The notes beneath the pieces were generated by a model, which saw only the letters and a program-made list of their open reading frames with translations, was not told the origin of the DNA and ran no database searches. The position numbers and the translations under genes were made by a program. A DNA stretch of 64,000 nucleotides from Diphasiastrum complanatum. Its lineage: Eukaryota > Streptophyta > Lycopodiopsida > Lycopodiales > Lycopodiaceae. The stretch is taken from NCBI GenBank assembly GCA_029204225.1, contig CM055099.1:60487919-60551918 (forward strand), written 5' to 3'. Position 1 is the stretch's first letter; each line of letters opens with the position of its first letter. This document shows, piece after piece, positions 11,952-24,089 of the stretch.

Positions 11952-14395
11952 GCATGGTAGCTTTATGATCCCGAAACTGCTCATTTGCCTCTCAAAGAGT
12001 CATTTGTTCAGAGCCTTTGTGAAGATGTCAGCAACCAATCTTTCGTTCCTATGAAGGTGGTTTGCATCATCTTCTTTTCAATCAGATCCCTGATCAAGTG
12101 ATACTTGATTGCAATGTGTTTCGTTCTTGAGTGGAACACGGGATCTTTTGTCAGGTGTATCGCAGAGGTGTTGTCCATCTGCAAGACCAATGACTCGTTT
12201 CTTGTTTCGTTCAATTCGTCCAGGAACTGCCTTAGCCAAATTATTTCGTTGGTCATCTTTGCTGCTGCTACGTACTCTGCTTCGCAAGACGACTGGGCTA
12301 CAATGGTCTGTTTTTTGCTGACCCAGAGAACTGCTGCTCCTGATGCAATGGTGCATCCTTCTGAGACACTTTTATAGTCGTCCTTGAGAGATGCCCAGCT
12401 AGCGTCGCTGTAGGAAAGTATCCTGAGACCTGCACTACGACAATAACACAAGCCATAATCTCTCGTCAATTGAAGATATTGCAAAATTTGTTTCGCAATC
12501 TTCTAATGTGTCGAGCCTGGATTCGTGAAAAATTGGCTCATCCTGAATACTGCATAAGCAATATCAGGACGTGTGTTGTTTGCAAGGTACATCAGTGAAC
12601 CTATCAGCCTTCTATAGGGAGTGAGCTACATCTGTTCTCTTTCTTCCTCAGTCTAAGGACAATCATCATTTGTTAGCACCGTTCCTGCGAGCATTGGAGT
12701 GTTCGCTCCTTTGTAGTTCAGCATCCCAAAGTCCTCTGGGATCTTCTGGGTGTATCTAGACTGTTGAAGGTATAACTTGCCTCCCTCATAGTTCCTTTCA
12801 ATTTGTAAGCCTAGGTAACACCTGGCTTCTCCCAGATCCACTATCTCGAAATGCTTCAAGATATCTGTCTTTACTTCAGCAATTAGCTGCTCACTCTTGC
12901 AAAGTATCAGAGTGTCGTCCACATATACAGCCACTATGATGATTTGCCCATCTGTAACTCTGACATACACATTGGAGTCAGCCAACAGAGGCTTGAATCC
13001 CAATGATTTCAGGGCCTGATCCTTCTTCTTGTACAATTGTCGGACTGATTGCTTCAGACCGTAGATGCTTCTATGCATTCTGCATACACAGTCAGGAAGT
13101 GAATTCGAGACAAATCCTGGGGGGTTGATCCATGTAGACCTCTTCATCTAATTCGCCATGCAAAAAGGTTGTCTTCTCATCGACAATGTGGATCCTGAGG
13201 TCATAAGCTGCTGCATATGCAAACAGGAGAGAAGATTTCAGAATAGTCAATACCGTATCTCTAAGAGAAATCCTTCGCTACCAGTCTTGCCTTGTATTTC
13301 GTCACACTCCCGTCTCGTCCATATTTGAGTTTGAAAACCCATTTGTATTTGACAGTCTTGCACTTATGAGGTAATGGTTCCAATTTCCATACCTGGTTCT
13401 TCCTCATAGACTCCATCTCTTCGTTCATGGCTTGAATCCATTTGTCCTTTTCTGGACCTTTAGTCGCCTCCTCGAATGTCTGTGGTTCGCCACTGAACCC
13501 GCAGAATTCTTCTGATGTGAAAGCTGAACTGCCTGACACAAATCTTGCTGGCGCTCTTTGTGGTCTTGTCGACCTTCTGGGAGATCCTCCTAGAACAGTT
13601 ATGCCTTTGCCCTTGTCTGCTATGCTCGGTCCGGAACCAATTTGGTTTACAGGAACTACGACGGCAGGTTGCCTCTCGAATCTTTCTTCGTCTGATTCGT
13701 CGCTCAAATGGGAGACGACTCAAAAATCTTTGTTTTCGTGTTCGTCCTCTGCTCCCTCTGACGTTGGCGGCAGGTCATAGTACTGTCTTTCCAGAACTTC
13801 ATAGCTAACATGGTCTTCATTGGCCATTGTCCTACTCTCGTCGAATTTGACATCCCTCACTGTTTTCACAGTGTTCGTGTCTAGCATGTAGATTCTGTAG
13901 TATAACGAATTATTGTCATAACCTATCAGAAATCCTTGTTCGACTTTCTCATCAAGCTTCTTGCGAAGCTTATCAGGAATATGTGCATATGCTGCACAAC
14001 CAAATATTCTGACGCGAGACAGGTTGGGCTTTCTACCCCACCATAGCTCATGTGGTGTTGTGTGAGGAACACCAGATTTACCTGTCCTTTTTTGGATGTA
14101 TGTGGATGTAGCTACTGCTTTAGCCCATAGTGCCCTTGGAGCTTTTGAATAGGCCATCATGCATCTGGCTACTTTCATTAGGGTCTTGTTCTTTCGTTCA
14201 GCAACACCATTGTGCTATGGTGTATAGGCTGCAGTTCTTCTGTGAATGATGTCACGATCATTGCAGAAGTCAATGAAGCGATTCGAGATATATTTGCCAC
14301 CTTGATCTGTTCAAATTTGCTTTACCTTGCTGCCTGTGCATCACTCAGCTCAATTCACATAATCTGTGAATTTATCGAGTGCTTCAGATTTATCA
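11952..14395 (-). pseudogene. Ty1/copia copy III: integrase C-terminus, RT, RNase H
   Basis: Read leftward. 14395-13720 is integrase from SEALDKFTDYVN through GVAERKNKTLMKVARC to the GKSGVPHTTPHELWWG region. 13707-13261 is the linker and RT start (STRPQRAPARF; WIQAMNEEMESM; YKARLVAKDFS). 13147-12653 is the RT palm with intact YVDDTLIL. 12484-12008 is RNase H (SDASWASLKDD...SCEAEYVAAAK; HSRTKHIAIKYHLIRD), followed by a frameshifted ADIFTKAL. Frameshifts or stops lie near 14300, 13250 and 12600. It supplies the half missing from copies I and II. Its integrase N-terminus is replaced by gypsy sequence at about 14396. Confidence 0.92.
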
Positions 14396-15960
14396 CTATA
14401 AGATTGTGGAGAATCAAGCAAGTCCAAGACTACAAAATCTAGCACGAAACGGATTCTAGCTACTTTGGTATGCACTTCATTGGCTATGCCTAATGGTTTC
14501 ACACTAGACTGGTCAGCTAGTCGGATCGTAAAAGGAGCGCTTACCATACGAGTAAGCCCCCATTCATGATAAAGCTTGGAGAAAATGATGTTCACTCCGG
14601 ATCCTCCATCGAATATGGCTAATTCCTGCGGAAACCCTTGATGCGTGATTGGAATGGTTACATGCTTGGCATCTTTCTCCCAATCTGTCCCTACTTGGTG
14701 GACTACTTGTGATCCTTCTACCTCTACATCCAGCACCAGATTGGTAGGGTGCGCTTCAGGTTTCTTACTGCCTAGTCCATCTATATAAGTTTTCAATCCT
14801 TTCCAAAGAGGGTGCCTAAGGGTATTCTGACATCACTTCTCAATAGATCGACTAGGACAATGGTGTGGTCCTTTTTCGCCTCCTTACTATTGAAAGAAAC
14901 TTCTAGACCAGAATGCTCATGTGCATTCTGTCCGGTTTCACGGATGAACTGTAGTAACCTTGGATTTATTAGGGAGAGAGGGGAAGCGGTTGGTCGTTGA
15001 TCGTTCTCTCGCCGTTGGTCGTGCTCTCGGGCTGTCTCTCTGTCTTGGTCTATGGCTTGAGCTTCTTTTACCCACTCCTTCATTCGTCTAAAATTACCTT
15101 GCTCAATTGTGGGGTTCAAGTATTCACCTACATATAAGAATCCGAATGATCCACTAGCAGGACCGGTAGTGGCGAAGTTAGATGGCTCCTTCTCTTTTCG
15201 TTTTTGGGCTCTAGTCTAGATGAATATCGACATCGTAGATGCCTTGGGTTCTCCTACCACACCAATCAAGTGTAAAGGGGCAGAGACCTCTCCTTGTTTC
15301 TCCTTTCTCATTGGAGACATTAGGTATGGGTGTCCGTATCCACAATCACGACATAGTGGTACAAAATTGGCTTGTGGCTTGTTAGGGCATCCGACAATCC
15401 TATGGTTTTCTCCACATCCATAACATTTGATGAAAGCTCTAAGTCTTGTACCTCTAAGCTGGTTGGCATAGATCGGTATCAAATCGCCATTTTCTCCGTC
15501 TATGAAATGCACAAGGACAGAGTCCTGCACTTCCTCCTCAGGGTAGTAGGGTTCTTCGGTCACTTTGACCATGTTCAATTTTTGAGTAGCTGGTTGTGGA
15601 TTTCTCACTACTAGGCCCTGGATTCTGGGGGGAATGGGTGGTATTGCCAATCTAGGCGATGGTTAGGGCAAGACACCTTGATGTTGTGCCAATGGAGCAG
15701 GGTTTGGTGCTGGTTGGCGGGCTGCTTGGTTCTTGAGGTTGTATCGACATTCGTTGGTATCATGATTGCTCATGTTATAGATATGACAATATCATGCAGG
15801 TCGCTCTAACCTTTGTCTCAACTGCGGGTAGTCATTTCCTGCGTGGTTGCTAGAGGAGTGTGGATCCTTGGATAGGCGTGGGTAGGTCCTGGTTGCAAGC
15901 CTTTCAGTGGGATCTAGAGGGCAAATATGGGGTTGGGTCTCCAACCGGGTGAGTTGTTGT
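14396..15960 (-). pseudogene. Gypsy gag-protease fragment
   Basis: Rightmost part (about 15950-15660) has a partial zinc motif around MSNHDTNECRYNLKNQ. 15650-15216 has CYGCGENHRIVGC, a zinc-knuckle-like motif one residue short, and CRDCGYGH. 15119-14793 is Arg/Glu-rich gag. 14796 leftward holds an aspartic protease: AIFDGGSGVNIIF near 14585-14623 (D-G-G in place of D-S-G), then LADQSSVKPLGIANEV. The last frame runs without a stop across the junction into copia integrase of copy III. There is no RT. The type of gypsy lineage is not certain. Confidence 0.75.
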
Positions 15961-16762
15961 GTACTAGCGGTATTCGATCCAATGGAAGGAAATCCTACCT
16001 AATGGATCTTAATGATATCTCCAAATAGATTTCTAACACCTATTTTACTATTGTGTGACTTTGTGGATTAGAAGGATAAAAGCTTAAGCTAATGATCATT
16101 CAAATATGTGATAGCATGATTAAATAACAACATTCAAGCATTCATACATCCACAATCAATCACACAAGTGCAAAAAAGAGGGCTTCACAATGTAAGAAAA
16201 ATAGAGGAGGAGGCTTCTCTTCTATCTCTCTCAATCTCTATTCTTAACAATGAGAAGTGAATAAAAAATGGTGTCACATCCCTACTTATAAACAAAGCTA
16301 GGGTTCATAAATACACTCATGTGCCATTCTTGTGTTTCTTTAAAAATATGAGCTAGGCTCATATTCATCTTCCTTTTCTTCTAATTCTATCTCATCCAAA
16401 CATGGTGACTTCACATGCTCAAAATGACGGAATATTATCATTTACAACTATAATTTCTTCTCCCATTATTTTTATATCATTTGGAGCTCGAAAGGAAGGT
16501 TCAAACTCTTTTAAAACTTCAAATAATGTCGTGTGTATCCAATGTTACAATATTTTTTTCAGATATCACATATCACATACCACATACCGCCATCTTGGAT
16601 CTATCTGATATGGATGAAATATATTTTGCAAGAAAATTACAAAATTAAATTAGTTCTATTAGATCGATAAATTTGACAAATTTATTGCATCGTAATCCAT
16701 CCCGAGCACGTTCATTATATTTTGTGCTTCTTTTCATGTTTTAGGTATCACATTTTCTATTG
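15961..16762. other. No gene recognised
   Basis: AT-rich sequence with short open frames only. It may contain downstream exons or 3' UTR of the DUF3504-like pseudogene on the minus strand, but none could be recognised. Confidence 0.4.
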
Positions 16763-17940
16763 TCATCGTCTTTTCTCAGGAGCATAATGTGTAATATCCA
16801 GCTTGTAACTTTTGGAAGCATTTTGTGAGAACCTAAAACCAAAAAAAAAATCCAAATTACCATGTGAAATAGTCACTTGTGCTCATACATTTGACATGTA
16901 TGGCTTGCTAGCACCTTCACAAGAACATACAATATATCTTTCTATGAGCTTCACACATGCATTTCACATTAAACATAGAATGAGACCTCCTTAACATAAT
17001 ACATGATAAAAATCATAAAATCAAGACAAATACCTAACATATTCACCATATTCATCTTGATGTAGCTCAAAATCAACATCTTTCAAATTACGAAGCTCTT
17101 TGCACCTCTAACAAAGAAATTACGAGTACAAAAATATGCAAATCTCATACTACACCCATCAAGAATAGTATTTTGCAACTGTGGATCAGCAAACATCTTC
17201 TTCTCATCAATAACAGATAACACATCAACTCTTTTTTGACAATTACCCAAGCCCATAGATCCAGATCTTCTTATAGCTTCCTCAGTAGCAATCTTGGCTT
17301 TACGATAACGAACATCAATCAAAATATTAAAAGGAATCTATGCAACACCAGAATCAAAAACTCTTTTTTCTTGATGACATCGAATAATCCTTCCAATTGC
17401 ACGAAACATACTACTTAGGCTGTGGTCAACAAATACAAGTTTACTAGTCATGAACGTCTTAAAAAACATCAAACAAATAACAAAAATAGCAATAACAAAA
17501 TACAAACAAAATTTCAAGTTATCTAACCAACAATTGCCACAAAAATTAGACAAGAAAAATTATTACCCCTCAGGAGGATACATTTCGCCATTTTTTTTTT
17601 GAACTTGTAATATGAACAAAACAAGAAGATCAATCAATCCTTTAAGATCATAACTTACACTAAGGTCTTCAATACTTTTATCAGTAGGGAGATTACAATG
17701 CTTCCGCCATGAATCAAACGCTGATCGAGCCCAATTTTCAGCATGAATACTCTTACGAATACCACCAGACATGACATTTGTAATCTCCTTAGGATCAACT
17801 GTGCAAAATCTACGACCATATTTAGAAACAGCTACAGTTTCACCTACTACATCCTCATTTTCTTCAGCATCAGATAAAGATTGATTACTGAAATTGTTTT
17901 CACAAAAAATATCATCAACAACAAAACCGTCTTTCCCCAT
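16763..17940 (-). pseudogene. DUF3504 / Crypton-type domain gene, decayed, three exon pieces
   Basis: Exon a (17940-17567): acidic N-terminus, then ENWARSAFDSWRKHCNLP and VQKKNGEMYPPEG. The donor GG^GTAATA joins in phase to exon b (17419-17034) after the acceptor CCACAG: LSSMFRAIGRIIR, FNILIDVRYRKAK, GLGNCQKRVDVLS, LDGCSMRFAYFCTRNFFVRGA, then KELRNLKDVDFELHQDEYGE. Donor AG^GTATTT joins to exon c (16832-16763): RFSQNASKSYK. The order NWA..F..W / NGE.YPP..L / GLG..(K)(K)..D / N.F.RG..E.R.L / SKN matches the DUF3504 domain of Crypton tyrosine recombinases and of animal ZMYM/QRICH1-type proteins. Damage: one in-frame TAG in exon b (after FDSGVA) and one 1-base loss after RGA. The left half is truncated by copia DNA at 17941. 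Assignment is from motif memory, not a search. Confidence 0.62.
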
Positions 17941-17944
17941 CTAA

Positions 17945-18277
17945 AGAGGTCCTATGGTCTGATTCAGGGGGAGAGTTCTTGTCAAATGAGATGAAGGACT
18001 ACCTATCTTCATGTGGCGTGCACCACTAGTTTACGACGAGCTACACCACAACAGTATGGAGTAAAAGAGCAGAAGCCTCCGCACACTGTTGGAAACTGCA
18101 CGATCCCCCCCAATCCTCAAAGCACTATGCCTTGAGTTACAACGGAAATACATAAGTTGCACTCTCATTGATTACCTATTTTGATTCAGACTGGGCAGGA
18201 GACGTAGATACCAAAAAATCCACCTCTGGCTACATTTGCTTTCTTGCAGGAGGACCCACTTCATGGAATAGCATGAA
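17945..18277 (+). pseudogene. Copia integrase and RNase H scraps
   Basis: 17945-18080 reads SDSGGEFLSNEMKDYLSSCG then FTTSYT, the second Asp and downstream part of copia integrase. After about 80 bp, 18165-18277 reads FDSDWAGDVDTKKSTSGYI, the first Asp region of copia RNase H. RT is deleted between them. The piece ends exactly where LTR A of the next element starts. Confidence 0.8.
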
Positions 18278-19081
18278 AACTATCTTCCTCTTTCTTTATG
18301 CATGACTACGCTTATCAATTTTGAACAAAACAATAGTGATAGAAATCATGTTCGATCTTATAGTAACTAACTCTGAAATCATTAGTACTACAATGATTAC
18401 GTAGCCAAACATTAAGTATCAAAACATCAGACAAATAATTTGTCGCAAAACATTAGACAAATAATTAGTCGTGAAACATTAGACAAGATAGTATTGATTC
18501 AGTATAGAAGCGAAACGAATGTAAATGAGTACAACAAATTGCGGATTGGAGCCGCGTACTCTAAGCTATCTCTGAGCGACTAAAATGTAAGTCTGAATTA
18601 AGCGCAACTACTGATAAGCAGTAAGCGCAATAGCAATCTCTAATCAACTCTAAAGAACTGAGCTAGAATGCTCAAGAGTGTACAAGCTCGTAGGCTTGAG
18701 AGATAGAAAGAGCTAACTATTCGATACTTGATCCTCTTCTTGATCATCATCTTAATCATAAGATTGATCATAAGATATTGAAATATGAATAGCTATTTAT
18801 ACTAATCAGTTAGGTCGTCAAAAACGTCATCCAGTTGGTTGTGATGTGCTGGCATCCATCCAGTTAGAACTTCTCAGAAACTACTTGGTGATGGATTAAT
18901 GCAAGTCGTTGGCTTTGGTCGTAAACAATCTGTCTGTAGATATGAACGTAAACTGTCACTGTGAGCCGTTTCGAGTAGTTATGCAGACTGTGTAAAAACA
19001 CGAAAAAAATTGCAGGTTTGGATAAAAGTTGGACGAAGATTGAAATGTCGATTAGTCGATTAGTGAGAGAATAATCCAACA
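18278..19081 (-). mobile_element. 3' LTR (LTR A), truncated, with polypurine tract
   Basis: On the minus strand ATTAAGGGGGAG (19082-19093) is followed by TGTTGGATTATTC at 19081. It matches LTR B along its length, but about 90 bp of the far end are missing, and LTR B carries an extra ~45-bp block. The truncated end abuts copia RNase H at 18277. Confidence 0.88.
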
Positions 19082-19088
19082 CTCCCCC

Positions 19089-21232
19089 TTAATCTGAATC
19101 CATGAATGCCTTGACCTTTAAACTTAGTTCTACACAAAACTTCTTATGTGCATCCAAGCTTAATGCTTTAGTAAAAATATCCACTGTCATATGTTGCGTT
19201 TGACAGCACTGCAATCTGACCTCTTTATTGAGAACTTTGCTTCTGACATAGTGATACTTAAGTTCAATGTGCTTACTTCTAGAATGAAATCTAGGGTTGG
19301 CTAACAAGGCAATGGCACTTTGAAATTACAAAATAATAATGTCGAGGCATATTGACTCAGATTGATATCTGAAAGTAAGTTTCTCAACCAAATTGCTTTC
19401 TTAGTAGCTTGTGAGGCTGCGATATATTTTGATTCTATAGAAAATAGAGCTATCGAAGATTGCTTGCGACTATTCCAGGAAATTGGACCATTGTTGAGAA
19501 AGAATGTAAATCCAGAAGTAGATTTACAAGTGTCTATATCTCCTGCCCAACTTGCATCTGTGTAACCACTCAGTAAATTGAGTTTGTCATTGTCAACTGC
19601 TCCATAACAAATGCAAAAGTCCATAGTAGCTCGAAGATATATCATGACTCTGATGAGAGCCTTCCAATGTGTTATACCAGGGTTGGTCATATACTGACTT
19701 AGGGAGTTGACTGTAAAAGCTATGTCTGGTCTGGTACAGATCATTGCGTACATAAGAGATCCTATTATCGAATGATAAGGATACTCACACATCTGCTCCT
19801 TTTCTTCGATTATTTGGGGACACTGGTCCTTCGACAATTTGAGACCTGGTTCCATTGGTGAGAGAGCTAACTTACAATTAACCAAATTATATCTAATTAA
19901 AATATTGTAGATGTACCTCTGTTGTATAATGTAGATCAACTTTCGATTTCTGTCTCCGTAAATTTGAATACCAAGACAGAAATGAGTTTCGTCCAGATCG
20001 GTCATGTCGAATTCAGAGGATAGCATTGTCTTAACTTCTTTTATCAAATCGATATTGTTGCCGAAGAGCAATGTGTCATCCACATACAAAGTGATAATGA
20101 TAAAAGACTGCTGCACTATCTTGAAGTAAACATTCGAATCTGAAGAGCTTGGTGTGTAGCCGTGATTAATAAGAAAAGTATTGATCCTTTGAAACCATGC
20201 TCAAGCAGATTGCTTTAAGCCATAAAGTGCCTTATGGAGTTTACACACATGATTGTGTTTACCTTTGATAATATAACTTTCGGGTTGCACCATGTAAATG
20301 TCTTCTTCGATAATTCCATTGAGATATGTTGTCTGTACATCCATTTGATGTATTTCCAAATTTGCTACAACAACAAATGATAATAAAAGTCGAATAGAAG
20401 AATGCTTGACTATTGGACTGATGGTCTCAATGTAATCGACGTTGTATACCTGAGAAAATTCTCTGGCGACAAGTCGAGCTTTCCTTCTGTCGATGCTTCT
20501 GTCTGCTTTGTACTTGACTTTGAAAATCCATTTGCAATCAACTACGTTTCTGTCAGCAGGTAATTTGACAATCGTCCATGTCTAAATCTTGATAAGAGAT
20601 GAATACTCTTTATCCATAGCTTCTTTTCAAAGATCGAAATCGGGCTGACTGAGTGTCTCTTTGACAGTAGTCGGCTCCTGGACAAGATAGGCTGCATATA
20701 TCTGATAGGTGGTATGCTAGTTCTGGATGATCTTCCAGAGAATAGAGGAAGTTGATCACTTTCATCATGTTGTAGTTGCTGAACTACAACATCATCATCT
20801 TCGGATTCGTCATTGATATGTTGTTAGTTGAAAGTAGATGAGCTTGGACCTTCGATAGGAATAGTCGATTGAGGAACTGGGAAGTTCAATGTGTCGGATG
20901 AAACCGAAGAGTCAACTATATGGGCTTTGTCTCTCCCTTGAGGTTGATAAACTGATCTTCGATGAAGATGACATCCTAGCTAATGAATATCTTCGACTCG
21001 ATAGGATTGAACAACTTGTAGGCTTGATCTGAAGTAGTGTAGTTGATGAAAATACATTTGATGCTCTGGAAGTCGAGCTTCTTCCTGAGATCATGAGGAA
21101 TCTGCGCATAAGTAGTACATCCAAAAACCGGTAAGTTTGATAAAGAAGGTTTGGTACTTGTCCAAACTTCGAATGGTGTTTTGTTTGAGAGACCTTTAGT
21201 GGGACATCTGTTCTGAAATGGAAGTCAAATGA
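19089..21232 (-). pseudogene. Copia integrase C-terminus, RT and RNase H
   Basis: Read leftward. 21232-20900: RCPTKGLSNKTPFEVW and FGCTTYAQIPHDLRKKLD, the end of integrase. About 20680-20150: RT start, frameshifted. 20116-19301: RT palm with intact YVDDTLLFG, then GSLMYAMICTRPDIAFTV and RNase H (SGYTDASWAGDIDTCKSTSG, SIESKYIAAS). 19307-19089: HSRSKHIELKYHYVRSKV and VDIFTKALSLDAHKKF, the normal pol end, just before the polypurine tract. It is one of the least damaged RT regions in the window. Confidence 0.92.
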
Positions 21233-22780
21233 TGGTAAAGCTTTCGTGCTTATTATCTTCAATATATCAGATACTCAAATTGGCCACGTAGTTGAAGCCA
21301 GAACTTCGAAAGAAGTTTGGGACATCCTGAACTCACTATATGATGACATTGCTTTCAAGCCTGCCCTCTACATATGAGAACTGGATGATGATCATCACGA
21401 CACACTCAGATTTAATTCTTACCAGAGTTATCACTATGTTGCTGCAAGAAGATAATCGAAGAAGTCAAGATACTTCGTCTACCTCTTCGTCTCATGCTCT
21501 GTATGTCAACAAGGGCTCGAAATGCCAGAAGCAGAAAAGCTCCAAACAATCTACATCAAATAAAAAACAGACTCAAGGTCAAGAACAATCATCGAATCCA
21601 CATTCGTCGAAGAAGAAGATGTGTTGCAAGTATTGCAAACGCAATAACCATGAGATCCAAGATTGCCGAATTCTCAAAGCGAAGAATGTAGCCAAACAAC
21701 CATATCAATAAGCAAATACAGTTACAACATCTCCTGAAGTCGAAATGGACGAAGGTGCTTTTATGGTCAAAGACAAATACGTGAATTTGAATGATTCGTG
21801 GTTTTTGGATTCCAGAGCTACTCAACATATGACCAATCATCGCGAGATTTTCCAATCATATACGCTTTACAGCACAAAGAAGTATGTTCATCTTGGTGAC
21901 GATATCACACTATCGAAGGTGAAGGTACTGTAAGATTAAGATTCCAGCATGATCAATTGAAACTACTGTCGAAAGTCTTGTTTGTTCCTAGACTATCTAC
22001 AAATCTGTTGTCAGTAAGTAGAATCACAGATTTAGGTCATAGGGTGAAGTTTGAATCTGATTAATGCAAAATTATCGATAAGAGTAATAAGATCCTTGCA
22101 CTCGGCAAGAGGCATGGATACTTATATAGATTGGCACATTGTTATTCTAATTCTAGTCAAGCTTTGAAAACCTCTGTTCTTGTCAATAAAACATAATTAT
22201 GACATCATCGCTTAGGACACTTGAATTATGCATCTATTTCGAACATGTCCAAACAATTTCTAGTACTTGATTTCGACTATCCTTCTGGTAAAGTCGATCT
22301 CCCTGTCTGCCATAGCTGCATATTTGGAAAGCAGACTAGGATTCCTTTTAGATCGAGTTATAGACATGCAACAAAAGGTCTATTAGATATTGTTCATACA
22401 GATATACGTGGACCTATGCAAACTCCTTCATTACTAGATGCAAAATATTTCATTACCTTTATTGATGAATTTTTCAGGAAGAACAGTTGTTTACTTCATT
22501 AAACAGAAGTTAGAAGCTTTTATCAAGTTCAGACAATTTGATGAGCATGCAGAAAATCAGATTGGTAAACGAATCAAAGCACTGAGATTCGATAACGGGG
22601 GAGAATACATCTCCACCGAATTCAAGGAGTACTGCCTTAACAACAACATTGAGCAACAATACATTACTTCCTATTTGCCTCAGTCAAATGGTCTTGTTGA
22701 GAGAAATAACAGAACCTTAGTCAAATCGACAAAGTGCATGTTATCACAAGCGACACTTCCGAAGTCCTTCTGGGCTGTTG
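21218..22780 (+). pseudogene. Inverted gag-protease-integrase core of the same element
   Basis: Plus-strand order: gag middle (WKSNDGKAFVLIIF; TSKEVWDILNSLYDD) from about 21222; zinc knuckle CKYCKRNNHEIQDC near 21630-21670; protease WFLDSRATQHMT near 21805 (DSR for DSG); integrase zinc region (CHSCIFGKQTRIPF), HTDIRGPM, FDNGGEYIS and ERNNRTLVKSTKCM, ending PKSFWAVV near 22777. Both ends break within protein domains that continue on the minus strand outside. A GTCTTCAGGCTTCACT repeat at the right breakpoint occurs twice. Confidence 0.85.
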
Positions 22781-22784
22781 TCTT

Positions 22785-22965
22785 CAGGCTTCACTTTCAT
22801 TTCGAGTCGTTTGTGTCGTCTTCAGGCTTCACTTCGATATCTGTAACAACATCCCACAACTCGTTGGCAATTAGCAAGGTCTTCATCTTAAATTTCCATA
22901 AATGATAATTGGATCTATTTAGCTTGTTTGCGATAAGACCGGCTTTACTTTGAAAATCCATCTGG
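22785..22965 (-). pseudogene. Gag N-terminus of the inverted-core element
   Basis: The minus strand reads MDFQSKAGLIANKLNRSNYH, LWKFKMKTLLIANELWDVV and VKPEDDTNDSK, the typical copia gag start. It ends at GAAATG, the same short motif from which the inverted block resumes gag at 21218. Confidence 0.75.
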
Positions 22966-23137
22966 AACTTTAGATTGTTGATGATTCAATTGTCGCTAAG
23001 AGAAAGATACAGTGCTGTAGAAATCAATTATCTGATACCGAAACAAATTGATTCGAACTAAAAAATAATTTTATATCAAGAATGATATCAAGCATAAGAG
23101 CTTACGCTCTGATAGTATTAGGCCTTGAAGAATCAAT

Positions 23138-23149
23138 GCTCCGATACCA
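23138..23149 (-). other. Primer-binding site
   Basis: TGGTATCGGAGC on the minus strand, one mismatch from the initiator-Met complement, directly after the LTR end TCCAACA. Confidence 0.85.
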
Positions 23150-24085
23150 TGTTGGAAAGAGGTGTGTAAAAGATAGGTCGAATTCGAAAAGAAAAGTATT
23201 CGATCGACAAGAAATTTTTTTTATCGTGCGCAACAGAATAAACTATCTTCCTCTTTCTTTATGCATGACTACGTCTATCAATTTCGAACAAAACAATAGT
23301 GATAGAAATCACGTTCGATCTTATAGTAACTAACTTTGAAATCAGTAGTACTACAGTGATTACGTAGTCAAACATTAAGCATCGAAACAATAAACAAATA
23401 ATTAGTCGCGAAACATTAGACAAATAATTAGTCGCGAAGAACTACAGAAACGCATACATTATGAGACGAAGCTGAACGCAATAAGAAGATAGTATTGATT
23501 CAGTATAGAAGCGAAACAGATGTAAATGAGTACAACAAGTTGCGGATTGGAGCCACGTACTCTAAGCTATCTCTGAGCGACTAAAATGTAAGTCTGAATT
23601 AAGCGCAACTACTAATAAGCAGTAAACGCAATAACAATCTCTAATCAACTCTAAAGAACTGAGCTAGAATGCTCAAGAGTGTACAAGCTCGCAGACTTGA
23701 GAGATAGAAAGAGCTAACTATTCGATACTTGATCCTCTTCTTGATCATCATCTTAATCATAAGATTGATCATAAGATGTTGAAATATGAATAACTATTTA
23801 TACTAGTAAGCAATTAGGTCGTCAAAAGCGTCATCCAATTGGCTGTGATGTGCTGGCATCCATCCAGTTAGGACTTCTCAGAAACTACTTGCTGGTGGAT
23901 TAATGCAAGTCAGTGGCTTTGGTCGTAAACAGTCTGTCTGCAGATATGAACGTAAATTGTCACTGTGAGCCATTTCGAGTAGTTATGTAGACTGTGTAAA
24001 AACACAAAATAAACTGCAGGTCTAGATAAAAGTTGGACGAAGATTAAAATGTCGATTAGTCGAATAGTGAGAGAATAATCCAACA
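23150..24085 (-). mobile_element. 5' LTR (LTR B), complete
   Basis: 936 bp, starting TGTTGGA at 24085 and ending TCCAACA at 23150, so the terminal 7-bp inverted repeats are perfect. The long similarity to 18278-19081 identifies the pair. Confidence 0.9.
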
Positions 24086-24089
24086 TATT

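Larger units (their letters stand above)
18278..24085 (-). mobile_element. Copia LTR retrotransposon with internally inverted core
   Basis: Minus-strand element bounded by two similar LTRs (23150-24085 and 18278-19081), with primer site, gag start, polypurine tract and RT-RNase H all in minus orientation. The segment from mid-gag through protease to the integrase core (about 21218-22780) lies in plus orientation. The gag start and integrase C-terminus on either side continue the same protein order, so the block was flipped in place rather than inserted. It split a plus-strand copia scrap. Confidence 0.85.
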
